Assembly: GCA_963932465.1 (NCBI GenBank)
Contig: OZ010788.1
Span: 669,374,484-669,438,483 of the forward strand
Source: Maratus speciosus
Taxonomy: Eukaryota; Arthropoda; Arachnida; Araneae; Salticidae
Length of the DNA stretch: 64,000 bases
Reading direction: 5' to 3'
Of the stretch, positions 1-12,623 are shown piece by piece. The position numbers and the translations under genes are program-made. The notes under the pieces were generated by a model. The model worked only from the letters and a program-made list of their open reading frames with translations. It had not been told where the DNA came from and did no database searches. The first letter of the stretch is position 1, and the number at the start of each line of letters is the position of its first letter.

Positions 1-398
1 TCAGATCATTTTTAGTTCTTCAGGTAGAATCAGGTTCATTAGACACATAATTATAATATTTACTCTGACAAATAAAATTCAATTTTCAAAATTAAAACAC
101 AATTATAATAAAACCTAAAATAAATTAAAACACTAAACCTAAATAAAATAAAACCTAAAGTAGAAAGCATCTCAATTAGGCAGATTAATGTGCAAACTAT
201 CACTTAATATTCAATTTTTAAAAATAAAACCTTTGAAATTTGATAAAGAAGCAAAGTTATTAGTAAAAGTCTGTATGTTGAGAGGTTTGGCGAGAAAATG
301 ACGCTACATCTTTTATTGAAATTTATAATATCTTTGATCATTAAAAAAGAACGGATTGTTTTTAAGTAAGTTATATACCCGTGGCACAAAAAATTATA

Positions 399-448
<50 letters not shown>

Positions 449-1040
449 CATAAAATGGATTGTTTCTTATAAACTGAATATATTCTATAACTTTTTTTCG
501 CGTGCCAGAAAAATTTTCTTATGTGCCAAGTTCGGCACGAGTGCCAGAAGTTCGCCATCTCTGTTCTACACACTTCATTTTCAATAACAAACATACCCTA
601 GTAAATCCCAATACTATACATCAATTTCATGGTAATCGCATTATATTTACGCGAGTTAGAGTACGGACAGACAAACCCAATTCATAAACACCTTTTAACT
701 TTTTTGGGAGTTGTTAAAAAGGAAAAGTCCTTTCAGCATTGACCGGGAGGAAAAGGTAGCTTTTATATTTCTTGGTTTTAAAATTTTGCGAGTATTACTC
801 GAAGCTAATTTTACTCACATTTTAAGAAGCTATAATGCGACGAACCCGATAAGAGGATATTCGTGAATACTGAATTTGAATGAGAATTCCGTCAAATTAG
901 TAAGCTATGGCCAAGTTGGCATAATTTATCGTTACTTATTTTTGGCCGCCAAATTTGGTGATATTTTGCCAAGTGTCGCGAAGCTTGGCGAGAATTTGAA
1001 GCTAATGGATAATAATAATATTTCAGCATTGCGGGGCAGT
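1..1040. other. AT-rich DNA, no gene seen
   Basis: Apart from the poly-A tract, 930-1000 holds GGCCGCCAAATTTGGTGATA with GCCAAG/CTTGGC inversions, also found near 37715-37780 and 56940-57030. Confidence 0.6.
406..446. repeat. Poly-A tract of about 45 nt
   Basis: Long A-run; the lysine-rich and phenylalanine-rich open frames across it on the two strands are artefacts of the homopolymer. Confidence 0.95.
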
Positions 1041-1515
1041 GCACGGTGCAAATGGTCACCATTTTGAAACAAGATCGCGGATGAAGCTGGCCAATGAACT
1101 CGGTTGAGACATTGGCATGTACTATGCATACAATAAATCTCATCCAAATCAGTTTATAAATAAGAGAGTACAGCATGACGAAAATCAGATTGTTTCAAAA
1201 TGTCAGCCACCCTAGAAATTTAAACTGTTATATCTCAGCCATTTTTTAAGATAAAGACGAAACAAAATATGCTCCGGAATCCTTGTATTAAAAGATCAAA
1301 CTCTTAAGTACAAATTATTTTTCAGTTTTTAATTTATTCGCACCGCATTTTTAAGTTTTCAAAATTTTTAAATGGCCGCAATTTTGAAAGAAGATGGCGG
1401 ATGAAACTGGCCAACGAACTCGGTCGGCACATTGGTATGTACTATGTATACCATTAATCGCATCCAAATCGGTTAATAAATACGAGAGTTATCGCATGGC
1501 AAAAATCGGATATAT
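1041..1515. repeat. Direct duplication, two copies about 330 bp apart
   Basis: 1050-1200 and 1371-1515 share GATGAA.CTGGCCAA.GAACTCGG, CATTGG.ATGTACTATG.ATAC and ATCCAAATC, and both end before an AT-rich stretch. Copies are visibly diverged. No coding frame. Confidence 0.7.
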
Positions 1516-1527
1516 ATATATATATAT

Positions 1528-2344
1528 AGGGTAACGTGCCCTATTATCGTCCCCCAGTCACTTTTAGGCCCGTGGAAGTTGTAATTTTCACTGAAAATCT
1601 ACCAAATTTGGATTTTACATAGACTAACTACTCATGCACATAGAAACATGGGCAAATATCGTACAAAAGAAATTTTACAATTCGAAAAATAGTTTTTTCA
1701 AAAGTATCTAAAAAATGCAAAAGAAAAAAATGGTCCCAATTTCGTCCCCTCAAAAAAATCCAATACGCCAAGGCTTAACTTATAACTAAATCAAAATTTA
1801 TTTCTAAATGAGTAAATAATTTAATTTACATGAAGGTAAGGGACAAATAAATGCAGTAATTATCAGTGGAAGAATAACATAACGAAACATTAGCCATCCA
1901 AACATGAGGAATTAATTGAAAAAAATGTCATGAAAAATCATTCCTAATTTCGTCCCCGGGACGAAAATAAGAACTGGAAGGAGGACGAAGTTGGGACCAC
2001 GCTACTTCCCAATATGACGGAGCTGCAGTTCACGTAAGATGAACTGAGCGTCCTAAAACTCACTGTATGCTACTGTCAGCATCTTACCAACGTAAAATAT
2101 ATGCAATGAATAAAAAATAAATACTTACAGTACAGTAAATAACGTTCTACAAACGACGTAATAAGAACTCGGGTCTTCTAAAAATAGGAAATTCGCCGTC
2201 TTTAATTTATGTATGCGTCTTGGCGAACGAAACTTTCAACACTGATCCCTTTTACCTCCCGTCCCCTGTGCCTTGCGCCATAAGTGGCGCCACTTTCGCA
2301 GAAGCGAAGAAGTTGAGGGGGACGAAATATGGGCACTTTACTCT
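1528..2344. mobile_element. TIR element with repeated GACGAAAT motifs (817 bp)
   Basis: Left end AGGGTAACGTGCCCTATTAT and right end ATGGGCACTTTACTCT are imperfect inverted repeats of about 30 bp. The motif TTCGTCCCC or its complement recurs inside (about 1742, 1948, 1962, 1983, 2322). No coding frame. Target duplication unclear because the left flank is an (AT)n run. Confidence 0.55.
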
Positions 2345-2383
2345 AAGTCACATTTGAACGGAGAGTGGTTTTGAGGTTTGGGG

Positions 2384-3419
2384 TAGAGATCTGCAAGGGC
2401 CGGCCCGGCCCGCGGGCCGGGCTCGGGCCTATTTTCATTCACAGCACTCGAACCGGGCCGGCCCTAGTCAGTACTCTTTACGGGCCGGGCCTAACTTATT
2501 TTTTCTGCACAGACTGGATTCATTCGTAATTTTCACGCCCAAAATTTTCATTCCTAGTTTTGACCCAGCCCGTATGTCCCAGTATGACCCATCTATTGTC
2601 TCGGCGTGGCTTGGTCCGTTAAAAGGTCAGTAAAATTAGGCTTGGCACAATTTTTTTTTTCTAAATGCATACATTTTTAAATCGCCACTATTCTACCATT
2701 AAACATTCAAATTCATTCTTTTTAAAGAATAGTAGATTTCTACATTTATTAAAATATAGTTAAATTAAAATATAGTAAAACGTAAAAAATAACCTGTGTA
2801 TGACGGAATCACGTGGGGGGGGGGGCAAGGGCCTGTCTATGACGGAATCTAGTTTTAAACTGAGAAACGTGTTGATCAATGCAAAATTAATATTTTAATA
2901 TTAATGTACTACGTAAGAAAAGAATATATAATACATTTACACTTGCTAAGAAGGGAACTTGTCTATAACGCATTTTTTTTCTTCTTTTCTATGCAATTCA
3001 GTCTTAGATTTTATTGTATAGCATTTTTAAGATATTTAACACTTCAATACATGGAATATGGATTAAGAATATTAATGGTAACTGAAACATTTACATACAA
3101 GAAATAGATATTCATTAAAAAAATTAATATTGCATCCTGCGACACTTCTATAAAAATGAAGACTATAAACATGAAAAGAAAAGTTAAAATAAATATTTTT
3201 GGCTTGAACTCCTCGTACGAGACAAACTTTTTACCAAATCGTCGTAAAAATCAATGTTTTGTAGAAAATTTAACGGGTCGGAATTTTTTTCGGGCTCGGG
3301 CCGAACTTAACTTTTTTACCGGGCCGGGCTGATATTTTTTTCTACGGGCCGGGCCGAAATTTTTTTCTCTGAGTCGGGCCGGACCCGGGCCTGGAAAAAT
3401 CGGCCCGTGCAGACCTCTA
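2384..3419. mobile_element. Non-autonomous hAT-like element with GGGCC-rich ends (1036 bp)
   Basis: Left end TAGAGATCTGCAAGGGCCGG and right end CCCGTGCAGACCTCTA are inverted repeats. The flanks GTTTGGGG (2376-2383) and GTCTGGGG (3420-3427) are an 8-bp duplication with one mismatch, as expected for hAT. The subterminal regions are GC-rich arrays of CGGGCC, while the core (2640-3240) is AT-rich and non-coding. No transposase. Confidence 0.75.
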
Positions 3420-3427
3420 GTCTGGGG

Positions 3428-4350
3428 TTCATGATCGGTGAAAATATACCAAAATTTACGGGAAGTGCTTTTCTCCGGACGACTGCAATAGCTTTTTACT
3501 TTTTGTAATGAAAGCTACCTAAAAGGAGAAGATCGTTTTGCTAATGCATTGTTTACACTGCAGATAAACAAGACAAGCAAAATATACACTACAGCAAGAA
3601 CATTACACTATAAGTAGGATGAAGAACGGTGTTGCCATATCTGGCGGTTTTTTAGGGTGCGTCCGTAATTATATAAATACGTAGCACCCATAGTCGTCCG
3701 TCTGTAACAGCGCAAAAACTACCAAGCCGAATGGTTTGAAATTTAATATACAGAATCGTTCCAGAATGTTGTCGAGTCATTTCAAATTTTATGAAAATCG
3801 AATCAAAATATAAAAGGATATTGATAAAAGTTTTCTTTATTGTATTACATCCTATCCTACGTAATTAGTCCAACGATATCCCATGATAGGTCTAGGTTTG
3901 CCATGTAGATGGCGTCCTATTTAAGATGGAGGCCTATTTCCTTATTACTGAATTTAATATATATAGAATTTTAATAAATTGTGAACTCATGCATTTTTGC
4001 ATAAGAATGCACCCAGATCTGAATATTTATTAAACTATTTGCACATCATTGGCCACGTTTGACGTACAATTTGATTTGTTGAATACTGGTATTTACCAAA
4101 ATACTGGTTTACCAAAATACTGGTTTTCCAAAATATGCAACAAAAATTGAGTTCCGGAGATATTAAACTTGTTAAAGTTTCGACTTGTTTTAATTTAGAA
4201 ATTCCGAATTCTCACAGGAAAGTTTTAATGCTGTTTTTAGTTTATAATTTGACAGACAGTAATTAAGTAAAATAAAATTAGTATGCAAATGTTTCTGGTG
4301 TGAACATTCGGGAACACCGATGAAGAAATTATTTTAAAAATTTAATTATT
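3428..4350. other. AT-rich DNA, no gene seen
   Basis: 3474-3535 resembles the end of the insertion at 50250-50302. The rest shows no clear feature. Confidence 0.5.
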
Positions 4351-4354
4351 TTAA

Positions 4355-4875
4355 CCCTTTATCCACTGACGGTATTCATAAGTACCAGTAAAATAACTTG
4401 TTATAAAATTCATTTAATACATCGATTAGTTGTAATACAGTTTAGAATAAGCTATAGATACATTACTTTATCTTGTTTCAAAAGCATTTTCGGTTACACA
4501 AAACAAAAATATTTTTAAAAGAATGATTTCTTTTGCCTTTGCATCTTTTGAGCTTTTTTTGGCGTTGAGGGGAGGGGGGGGGGAATTTTTCAATTCGGAA
4601 ATATTTCTATATTTCTATTGTAAGAACACTATATTTGTACATTTCCTAATTCTACAAAATACTAAGAAAAAAATTTGAAATAAAAGATTTGAGTGGGGTT
4701 TAAAATATTGCACAAAATCCCTATAAATTCAAATTGAGTAATCCTTCTATATCCTTCAATCCTTCTAAAATGTATTAAATGATTATGTAAATCTTCTATC
4801 GTAGTTTAAACAATCCACGAAAAATGCTTTTGAAGATAAAATTTTCATGGACTTCATAATTCAGTACATAAAGAA
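4355..4875 (+). mobile_element. TTAA-flanked MITE, family P1 copy 1 (521 bp)
   Basis: TTAA at 4351-4354 and 4876-4879. It begins CCCTTTATCCACTGACGG and ends TCAGTACATAAAGA, an imperfect inverted repeat. Two other copies lie at 7761-8274 (inverted) and 56171-56697. TTAA duplication with CCC-type ends suggests a piggyBac-like origin. Non-coding; contains a G-run near 4575. Confidence 0.75.
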
Positions 4876-4879
4876 TTAA

Positions 4880-4929
4880 ACTTTAAAGAATTTACTTTAT
4901 AAAAACGCAAATAACGTGTCTTACTTTAT

Positions 4930-4968
<39 letters not shown>

Positions 4969-5720
4969 ACACAGAGAGTACCGTATTCGAAAATATTTCA
5001 TCACTAATTACACAATGATCAGACCAATGATCGGTATAAAAAAGTTACATTTTTTCAAATAGAACTTTTAATTATAAATAAAAACCAATCTTTTAATATA
5101 TTGAATCATTTGAAAAAAAAATTCTCTCGGGCTCGCTTTTATTTTAAATTACTTAAAGTTGCTATAAAAAATATTTTGCACACCTGATAAATTATTTTAG
5201 TAATATATAAGTTCAGCTTTTTATTTTATTTTTTGGAGGGAATTAGGGTGGTGTGCAGGGGAATGGAGTAAATATTTAACTTTCTAATAAAAAAATTTCA
5301 ACAGTTAAAGTACCACGGTTTTAATTCTTTTCTTTAAACTTAAATATCTTTATTTTTTGCCCACAAAAAAAGTTAGTAAAATTTAAATAAAAACAAACTG
5401 CAATAAAGATTCATTTGTGTTAAAAAATATCAACTATTTTCTTTAAAAAAATAAAGTAAGCCTTTTTTTAAAAATTTAAATATCAATTACCAATGTGCAT
5501 AAATGAAACAATTTCCTTTATTACCGAAACCTTTTTTAACTATTCATGTACTACTGTTAAGAGTAAAAACTTTAAACTTAAAAAAAAATATATATATATA
5601 TAATTATTTGGCCTGAAACAAACCTACAAAAAGTTTTGTATTAATTATAGGAGAAAAAATACACAAATATCCAAACCGCATTTCAGTGTCAATGTAAAGA
5701 TTTAAAAATATATTAAGAAT
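4880..5720. other. AT-rich DNA, nothing recognised
   Basis: Homopolymer and AT runs only. Confidence 0.5.
4929..4966. repeat. (AT)n microsatellite
   Basis: Uninterrupted TA/AT dinucleotides. Confidence 0.95.
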
Positions 5721-6426
5721 TACAGTAGAACCTCGATTATCCAAAGTAATTGCGACCGACCCTCTTTCGGAAAATCGAAATTTTCGGAAAATCGAGAATG
5801 CTTCAATTTTAAAGATTAAGGAGAAACATATGCAATATTTCTTATTATGGTAACAGATGCTTAATAAAGATAAAGCAATAGCAAAATAGAAACAAGAATA
5901 AATTATCTTAATTTAAATTTCAAAATTAAGCACCTTTTACATATAGCACAAGGGTTTGAGAAAAAGTTTTGTTTGTTGCAGTTGCTTTGAAGCTCTATCA
6001 CGGAGTTCTTTAATTAATTTAATTTATTGTTATGAGTTCATCAGTATCACAATCTTAATGCTACTCCAACCATGATAAACCCTTTGCAAAACATTCAAAA
6101 GCTTCAGAATGGCTAATTTATTCGTTTTCTTTGTTCCACACTGTTAAAACACTGTTCTTAAAAATAAGTAAATTTTACTAATTATTGAGCACTTCCCGAT
6201 CTTAAAATAGCTCCGAGTACTTAACCCTTAAATTTGAAAAAGCATGTACTCATTTTTTTGAGTACATACAAGGACTCGAAAATAAGTATGTATAGAAACA
6301 CACATACACTATAAGAAAAAAAATCGAAGTTACAGAGAACCGACAAATCACCATTTTTAGTTGCGAAGAACTATAATTTTTGGAGTAAACCAACGAATTT
6401 ACTACTTTAATTCTTGAAATTTTGTG

Positions 6427-6511
6427 TATGAGCCGCCCCGTGATTTGAACCGGAGTCCTCTAGGTGGGAGATCAGTATTGTACTGACTGTGCTATAAGAG
6501 CAGTTACCAGC
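6427..6511 (-). other. tRNA-like (SINE-type) segment inside the Tigger copy
   Basis: On the minus strand a B-box-like GGTTCAAATC precedes ACGGGGCGGC, and an A-box-like TTATAGCACAGTCAGTAC lies about 40 nt upstream. The spacing is tRNA-like but acceptor pairing is poor, so a tRNA-derived SINE fragment is more likely than a gene. Confidence 0.45.
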
Positions 6512-6918
6512 TGGTTCCAAATGACACATTTTATGAATCAGCGACGGAAGATCGCTAACAGCAGAGATGAATTTTTCTTTTCTTAAATATTCTAATTTCT
6601 AATAAAACAATTTTTAAACTAAACTTTCTTCTTTAACATTTCTAATGAAATTGTAAATAAATTTGAAAAGTGTGTATTATAAATTAAAAATTATAACAAA
6701 GATACACATATATTTAAATAAAAGCTTGGAAATCCCTACTGTCAATTCGGTATAAGAGAAGGGTTTATCAGAAAACTCATATTTTTGAGCACATGGGATT
6801 TAAACATGAATATTAAGACTTTAAAATACAATATATATGTATTCATTTCTGCATACATTTATAAATCAAGTATAAGTATACACAACTTCAAAATATCATG
6901 TACTCGTTTCTGAATTAA

Positions 6919-7110
6919 TTGTACTTAAAAAAATCGAGTATAAAGAAATTTTCATTTTTAAGTAGATTAATTCTCCTTTTTGAAGCAATTGTACTTAAAA
7001 AAAATATGAGTACATAGAAATGCTCATTTTTAAGTAGATTATTTTTAACAATGTACTTCTTTTTGAAACAATTGTACTTAAAAAAATACGAGTACATGGA
7101 AGTTCTCATT
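6919..7110. repeat. Three degenerate copies of an AATTGTACTTAAAAAAAT motif
   Basis: AATTGTACTTAAAAAAAT.GAGTA units at about 6918, 6986 and 7070, each followed by a TTCTCATTTTTAAGTA segment. Period about 70-85 bp. Confidence 0.6.
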
Positions 7111-7760
7111 TTTAAGTAAATCATTTTTGAGAGTGCAATCCGGAGCTTACGGGAGCTCAAGTTAAATTCAAAGGAACTCTAAGAAAGGGGATCCAAAATA
7201 GTTATATGTACTTGTAGTTCTGAAAGAACAGTTGTCACAAAAAATATGGTGGTTTAAAAAAAAATCTTTAAAAATGGTTTTCGGTTAACCGAGAGTTTCG
7301 GTTAAAAGAGTTTCAACTGTAATTACAAAAGAAACAATTATTTTTCTGTGCAGCAAACTGTTTTTTCTGATTTGTATGGAAGATAAAAAAGAAAGAAAAA
7401 TCCTTCGTCAAACAATTTGTCACACTTTCCAACTGTTTTAGAAAGTTGTAATGGAATTTCACAGTTTATTATTGTGGAAGAAGATACATATGTTAATTTA
7501 GAAACAGATAATACATTGGGAAAACGCATTTCAACAATTACTGCCCATAGTAGGGAAAATATTTTTTAATCTATAGATTTGTATACATATGTACTACGTA
7601 GTATTCTAAAACTTCATTTAGAAAACGCATAACGCAATTGAAAATTCATTTTCGGGAATTTCCATAAATAGACAAATTTAATTGGTTTGCTTTGCACATA
7701 CCTGCATATTTTCTAGCTATGCATAGCGCTATATTAAACTAAAATATAATTCAGATGAAC

Positions 7761-8274
7761 CTTTCATGTACTGAATTATGAATCCAAGAAAATTTTATCT
7801 TCTAAAGCACTTTTCGTGAATTTTTGAAACTACATTAGAAGATTTACACAATCATTTAATAGATTTTAGAAAGATTTAGAGAGATTCATCAAACTTGAAT
7901 TTATAGGGATTTTGTGCACTATTTATAACCCCAATCAAATCTTTTATTTTAAATACTTTTCTTAGTATTTTGTAGAATTAGGAAATGTACAAATATAATG
8001 TTCTTACAATAGAAATACAATGTAGAAATATTTCCGAATTGAAAAATCCCCCCCCCCCCCTCTATAGCCAAGAAAGCTGAAAAGATGCAAAGGCAAAAGA
8101 AAATAAAACTTTTAAAAATATTTGTTTTGTGTAACCCATAATTCTTATGGAACAAGATAAAGTAATAAATCTATAACTCATTCTAAATTGTATTACAACT
8201 AATCGATGTATTAAATGAATTTTATAACAAGTTATTTTAATGGTATTTACAAGTATCGTCAGCAGATAAAGGGT
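7761..8274 (-). mobile_element. TTAA-flanked MITE, family P1 copy 2, inverted
   Basis: The reverse complement aligns over about 510 bp with 4355-4875, including the G-run (here C-run near 8050) and TGTACATTTCCTAATTCTAC. Its outer end at 8274 meets TTTAA; the inner end near 7761 has lost its TTAA. Confidence 0.7.
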
Positions 8275-8560
8275 TTAACATAACATAACTAAAAGCGTAC
8301 TTTCAGCAATTTCTACCAATCGACGACAACGTTTCCTGTTCTTTGCGTAGCCTTCTATATGTGTATTTTATGTGTATTATGTAAAATTTTGAATCAATAA
8401 AATCTACTATAATCAAGGATAACTTCTTTTTATATGTTTATTTGCTTGTCTGTTACAGGTAATATTACATATTTTTCATAACTACACTATGGCAACAGTC
8501 AATATTTGTGGAAGACATATGTTTTTTAACTCCCTCTGAATGAAAATAATTTTTATTAAG

Positions 8561-10114
8561 GTAAAGCGAAGAGAGTCTGCGCACATTTCAAAAGAATAGT
8601 AATAAAAATCTAAATATTAATATTTTGCTAAACTATGCATGAATAATTTTGAATTTATTTGTTTTTTATGCATTTCCATTGTTATTTTGTTGTTATACTG
8701 TAATTTAATACAACAGCAGTAATAAAACCAAGAAAACTATTTTGCGCAATCTCTCCTTACAGGGTAGGAGAGAACGCGCAAATGGGTAGGAGAGATTGCG
8801 CACATAGGTAGAAGAGATTGTTATTAATAGTAACTACAATTAAATTGTTAACAATAATAATTACACTTAATCGACATTGTTGAAAGGTTTTTGTGAGTAA
8901 ATATTAGTGTATCAGGAGGTATATTATTTCAACCAAATGTTTAAATAATAAATAAAAGAAAGAATTTTAACAACATTTAAAAATTTTAATTTAAGAAGAT
9001 TAAAATATCAGAAAAAGCAAGCCCTACTAAGATTACAAAATAATATTAATCTAGTTGATAACATGTTTAAATTGAAAATTATTTCATTTCTATTTCCACA
9101 GTTTCATTGTATTTTGTTTGCTTGCGCTTATCCCTCATTGACCTTCGGGTTTTTTCCTTGAGTTTGTTTATCTCACATTTTGTGGAAGCACCTTATCTTC
9201 AGCTTTTTTTTTTTTTTTTTTTGGTAGCGGCATCCTTCTTAAGTCTTTTTTCGTGTATATTTTGTGGATTAGTAACATTAGTTGCACTCTGATTCATTTT
9301 AATTTCGATGGCATTACACTACTTGGAATGGGTGAAAGCTTTTCAAAAACATTGTATTAGAAAATTTATTTTAGTTAACAAAATTAATTTATTAGCAAAT
9401 TAATTGCTCATAAATTAAAATATATATATATAAATATTTAATTAAATTATTAAGAAATATATTAATTTATTAACAAAAATAATTACATACAATTTATTTA
9501 ATAACAACTGTATTATTAATTTATTAATAAAATTTTTATCTGCAAAAGTATTTTTTTGCAAATTAATTTGTCAAATTTAGTTTGGATAATTATGTGTTTT
9601 TCCGAAATTATTCCAAAATTGATTCATTCATATGTTTTACACGTAATTTGCAATTCATGCAAATTAATCAATAAGCTCTCCTAGCACTTAAACTTATGGG
9701 GAAATGCGCCATCTCTCCTAAGTAGCAGATGCGCAAACTCTATTTTGGTAGGAGAGATTGCGCGGCCTTTTATTTAAATACGGACACTTCTAAAATGAAT
9801 TGTTGTGTTCGCATACTTTGTCCAGGTTAGTAGCTTATAAGAAATTGTTTAAGCTCAAAATATTTTGTATTATAGCCGCTCTACAAAAATTCTGACAAAC
9901 AGTTATGAAAATTCAAGCACTTACTTTGAAAAATAAAAAACAAAATAGCACTGCTTTATCCAAGACGCTTGGAACAATCAATATGCACATTCATGCAACA
10001 CTGCACTAATGCTGCTGTACAACTACCTGGAGTCGCTGGGCGCGCACTCTACTCCTTCCAGTCGAATCTCTTTGTGCGCAATCTCTCCTACCGCGCGAAC
10101 TCTCCTCGCTTTAC
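8561..10114. mobile_element. TIR element with many GGTAGGAGAGATTGCGC motifs (1554 bp)
   Basis: Left end GTAAAGCGAAGAGAGTCTGC and right end CTCTCCTCGCTTTAC are inverted repeats. The motif GGTAGGAGAGATTGCGC occurs, in both orientations and with variants, at about 8745, 8764, 8785, 8807, 9710, 9750 and 10077. Such subterminal arrays can be transposase-binding sites. The core is AT-rich and non-coding. Superfamily and target duplication not resolved. Confidence 0.6.
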
Positions 10115-11157
10115 TATATAATAAATTGTACGTTATTTTATAAGTAATATAAATAAACATTAAGGTATCCTAAGAGCACGGTCATTCCTGTTTGTAACAA
10201 TACCATTTTTTAATCATAATTATATTAAATAATTTATTCTGAATGATTATATTAATTTATGTTCTTACATCATATGCTAATTGTAACCACCTATGAATTA
10301 CACAGATATTTTAAAAATAAGGTAAGAACATTTTTTTTCGTCTAATACTGTTAGTCTATTACAATTGAACTGCTCTTTAGTTCAACTGGAAAACGCTTAA
10401 CACAAATTTCAAACTTGGTCAATTATAAATACTTACATACTTACTTATAAATACTGCTTACAAACTATTATTACAGCCCTGTATATACTCTATAGAATTT
10501 ATACATATCTTAATATTCAAAAACTTAGATTTAAAACACATGCCATGACTGAAAAATCACTTCCAGTAATCATCACTCATAGACAGTATTGTAACTTAAT
10601 TCTTTAGAATACCTGATAAATTATTTAATAACATTTCACTTCAGTTTATTTTTTTCTATAAAGAAAATTAACTTTCTCTAACGTGTTAAAACATTTTTCA
10701 CGGTTAAATTACCAGATTCGTAAGTCTTTCTTCCTAATAACTATTTTCTTCTTTTCAGGTTGAAAGAAAAAAAAATAACGGAAACGAAAGAAAATTCTAA
10801 TCTACAAAAATACATTTATGTTGCTTAAAAAAAAAAATTAAAAGTACCCCATTAAAAAAAAAAAGTCCGACCATTTTTTGTTAAATTCGGAAACCAATTG
10901 TTAATGCATAGAGGTAAACTCAAAAAAAAAAATTCTTTTAGTTTACCGAGTTTTTATTAACTATTTACATACCATTTGCTTAATAATAAAAATTGAAAGA
11001 AATAAAATTAAGATATGAAACTAGTTAACTAGAAACAAACCTACAAAAAAGTTCTTATTAGTAATAAGGGGAAAATATAAGAATATCCTAACGGCATTCT
11101 TGTGTCCTTGTAAAAGTTTTAAAAATATAGCTAACGATTGAACAAGAAATCTTTTTT
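10115..11157. other. AT-rich DNA, nothing recognised
   Basis: Several A-runs (10770-10930) and no coding frame. Confidence 0.5.
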
Positions 11158-12421
11158 AACACTTTCCAACAAAGTTGAAAAGTGTTTATGAGTTCAGTTT
11201 GTCTGTCCGTGCTCTAACTCCCGTAAATATACTCGGATTGCCCTAAAATTTTTGGATGATATTAATATTTACCATAGCACGTTCCCTATTTCAAATAAAG
11301 TTTGTAGCATGTTTAGTTCATTTACAGGGACAGTCAAAATTTTTTCGTTACATTACGGCAGACTGCAAAAAATCGTTTAAAGGATTTTTAACGATGTTAC
11401 ATGTTTTGAAATATAATAAAATTGATATGCATTTATCAAGTGCACTAAAATATGCATTCTGTAGAATATGCGGTGCAAAGAATAGTTATTATTCATTTAC
11501 ATGGCCACACAAAAGAGTTCCGTTACATAATGATATAGGGATGGATTGAATTGTTTGCGGCGTATTTTAATTATGTTAAATTATTTCACGTATAATGAAA
11601 TTAATATACATCGCTGAGGTTTACTATAACTTATTTAATGTATAATACGAAGTGCATAGCATTTAGAGGAACACACAAAAGATTTCAGATACTATATTGT
11701 ATCCAAAGTACTTTACAGTAGCGATGATTGCTGGAAATGCATTTTTAATTATGTTAAGTGCTTTTAAGTTTCACTCTATTTATGCATAGTATATGGTGTG
11801 TATAAATGCTATAATTCATATACAGGGCTACACGAAAGAATTTGTAATGGTTACTGGGTATGACTGCAAATTGCTTAAAGGTGGGTTTTAAATGAGTTAT
11901 GCATTTTTACGCTGAACTGCATTTAGTTTACTAAGAAATGTTTGTAGAACATAGATAAAATGATATACAGGGTCACGCAAAGAATTGGATACATGGCCGT
12001 CTATAAATGATAATTTCTGGAAATGTGATTTTTAGTAGTTTTAAAAGTGTTTTAGATTGAATTAAACTTTAGCTAAACAATGACGTGTAATAAAGGTACT
12101 AGGTTAACTACCGGACACTACAAAAGTATGTCTCCATCTATTAGTATACATTGCTGAAAGAGAAATTTCAACCTTACGCGTTTCCTTGCTAAATTAAATT
12201 TCCCCATTATATAGTGTGTGTATATATCAACCTTCAGATCAAATATAGGGTTGTTCAAAAGAGTTGGAATACATATTTGCTATGGACGGTAACTGCTGAA
12301 ATCAGTTTTTCAAATGTTTTATGCGTTTTCTAAAATGTTTACTTAGTTATCTTATATATCTTATTTCCCTAAATAACGAAGTTCTGTTAAAGCATTCAGG
12401 AAGTGCTGGAAAGTGTTTTAT
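11158..12421 (+). mobile_element. Tandem-core element, family T1 copy 1
   Basis: The head AACACTTTCCAACAAAGTTG has its first part mirrored by the tail GCTGGAAAGTGTT (12406-12418). Between them a module starting TTTACAGGG.CAC.CAAAAGA recurs at about 11321, 11496, 11662, 11819, 11964 and 12243; most steps are 145-175 bp and the last is about double. The general plan resembles HINE/pearl-type Helitron relatives; that comparison is inference. The 97-codon frame at 11256-11549 lies across the modules and is probably incidental. Confidence 0.6.
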
Positions 12422-12623
12422 AATCTATGCTTAAAACATGATTTTTCGTTCTTTTTTTTGGGGGGGGGGGTACCGATGTATAGAGTGGTCATCTGTTGAT
12501 TCTTTTTTGAGCTGTAATCTTTCACAGGTAATTTGTGCCAGCTGTCATGTGTCATGCCTGTATGAACTGTCAAATGTATGCACTTTGTAATTATATATGT
12601 CATTAGTATGACAAAACGGTGGA

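Larger units (their letters stand above)
5723..7319. mobile_element. pogo/Tigger-like non-autonomous element, copy 1 (1597 bp)
   Basis: CAGTAGAACCTCGATTATCC at the left and TTCGGTTAAAAGAGTTTCAACTG at the right are diverged inverted repeats, with TA on both sides (5721-5722 and 7320-7321). The ends fit pogo/Tigger. A second copy is at 49250-50781. The extra interior holds a tRNA-like segment (6427-6511) and repeats of TTGTACTTAAAAAAAT.GAGTAC (6919-7110). No transposase. Confidence 0.75.

Noticed and set aside
381..594. Open frames across the poly-A tract on both strands
   Set aside because: Lysine or phenylalanine runs from a homopolymer; no other coding evidence.
11256..11549. 97-codon frame as a host gene
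   Set aside because: It spans tandem modules of T1, and I saw no equivalent open frame in the second copy.
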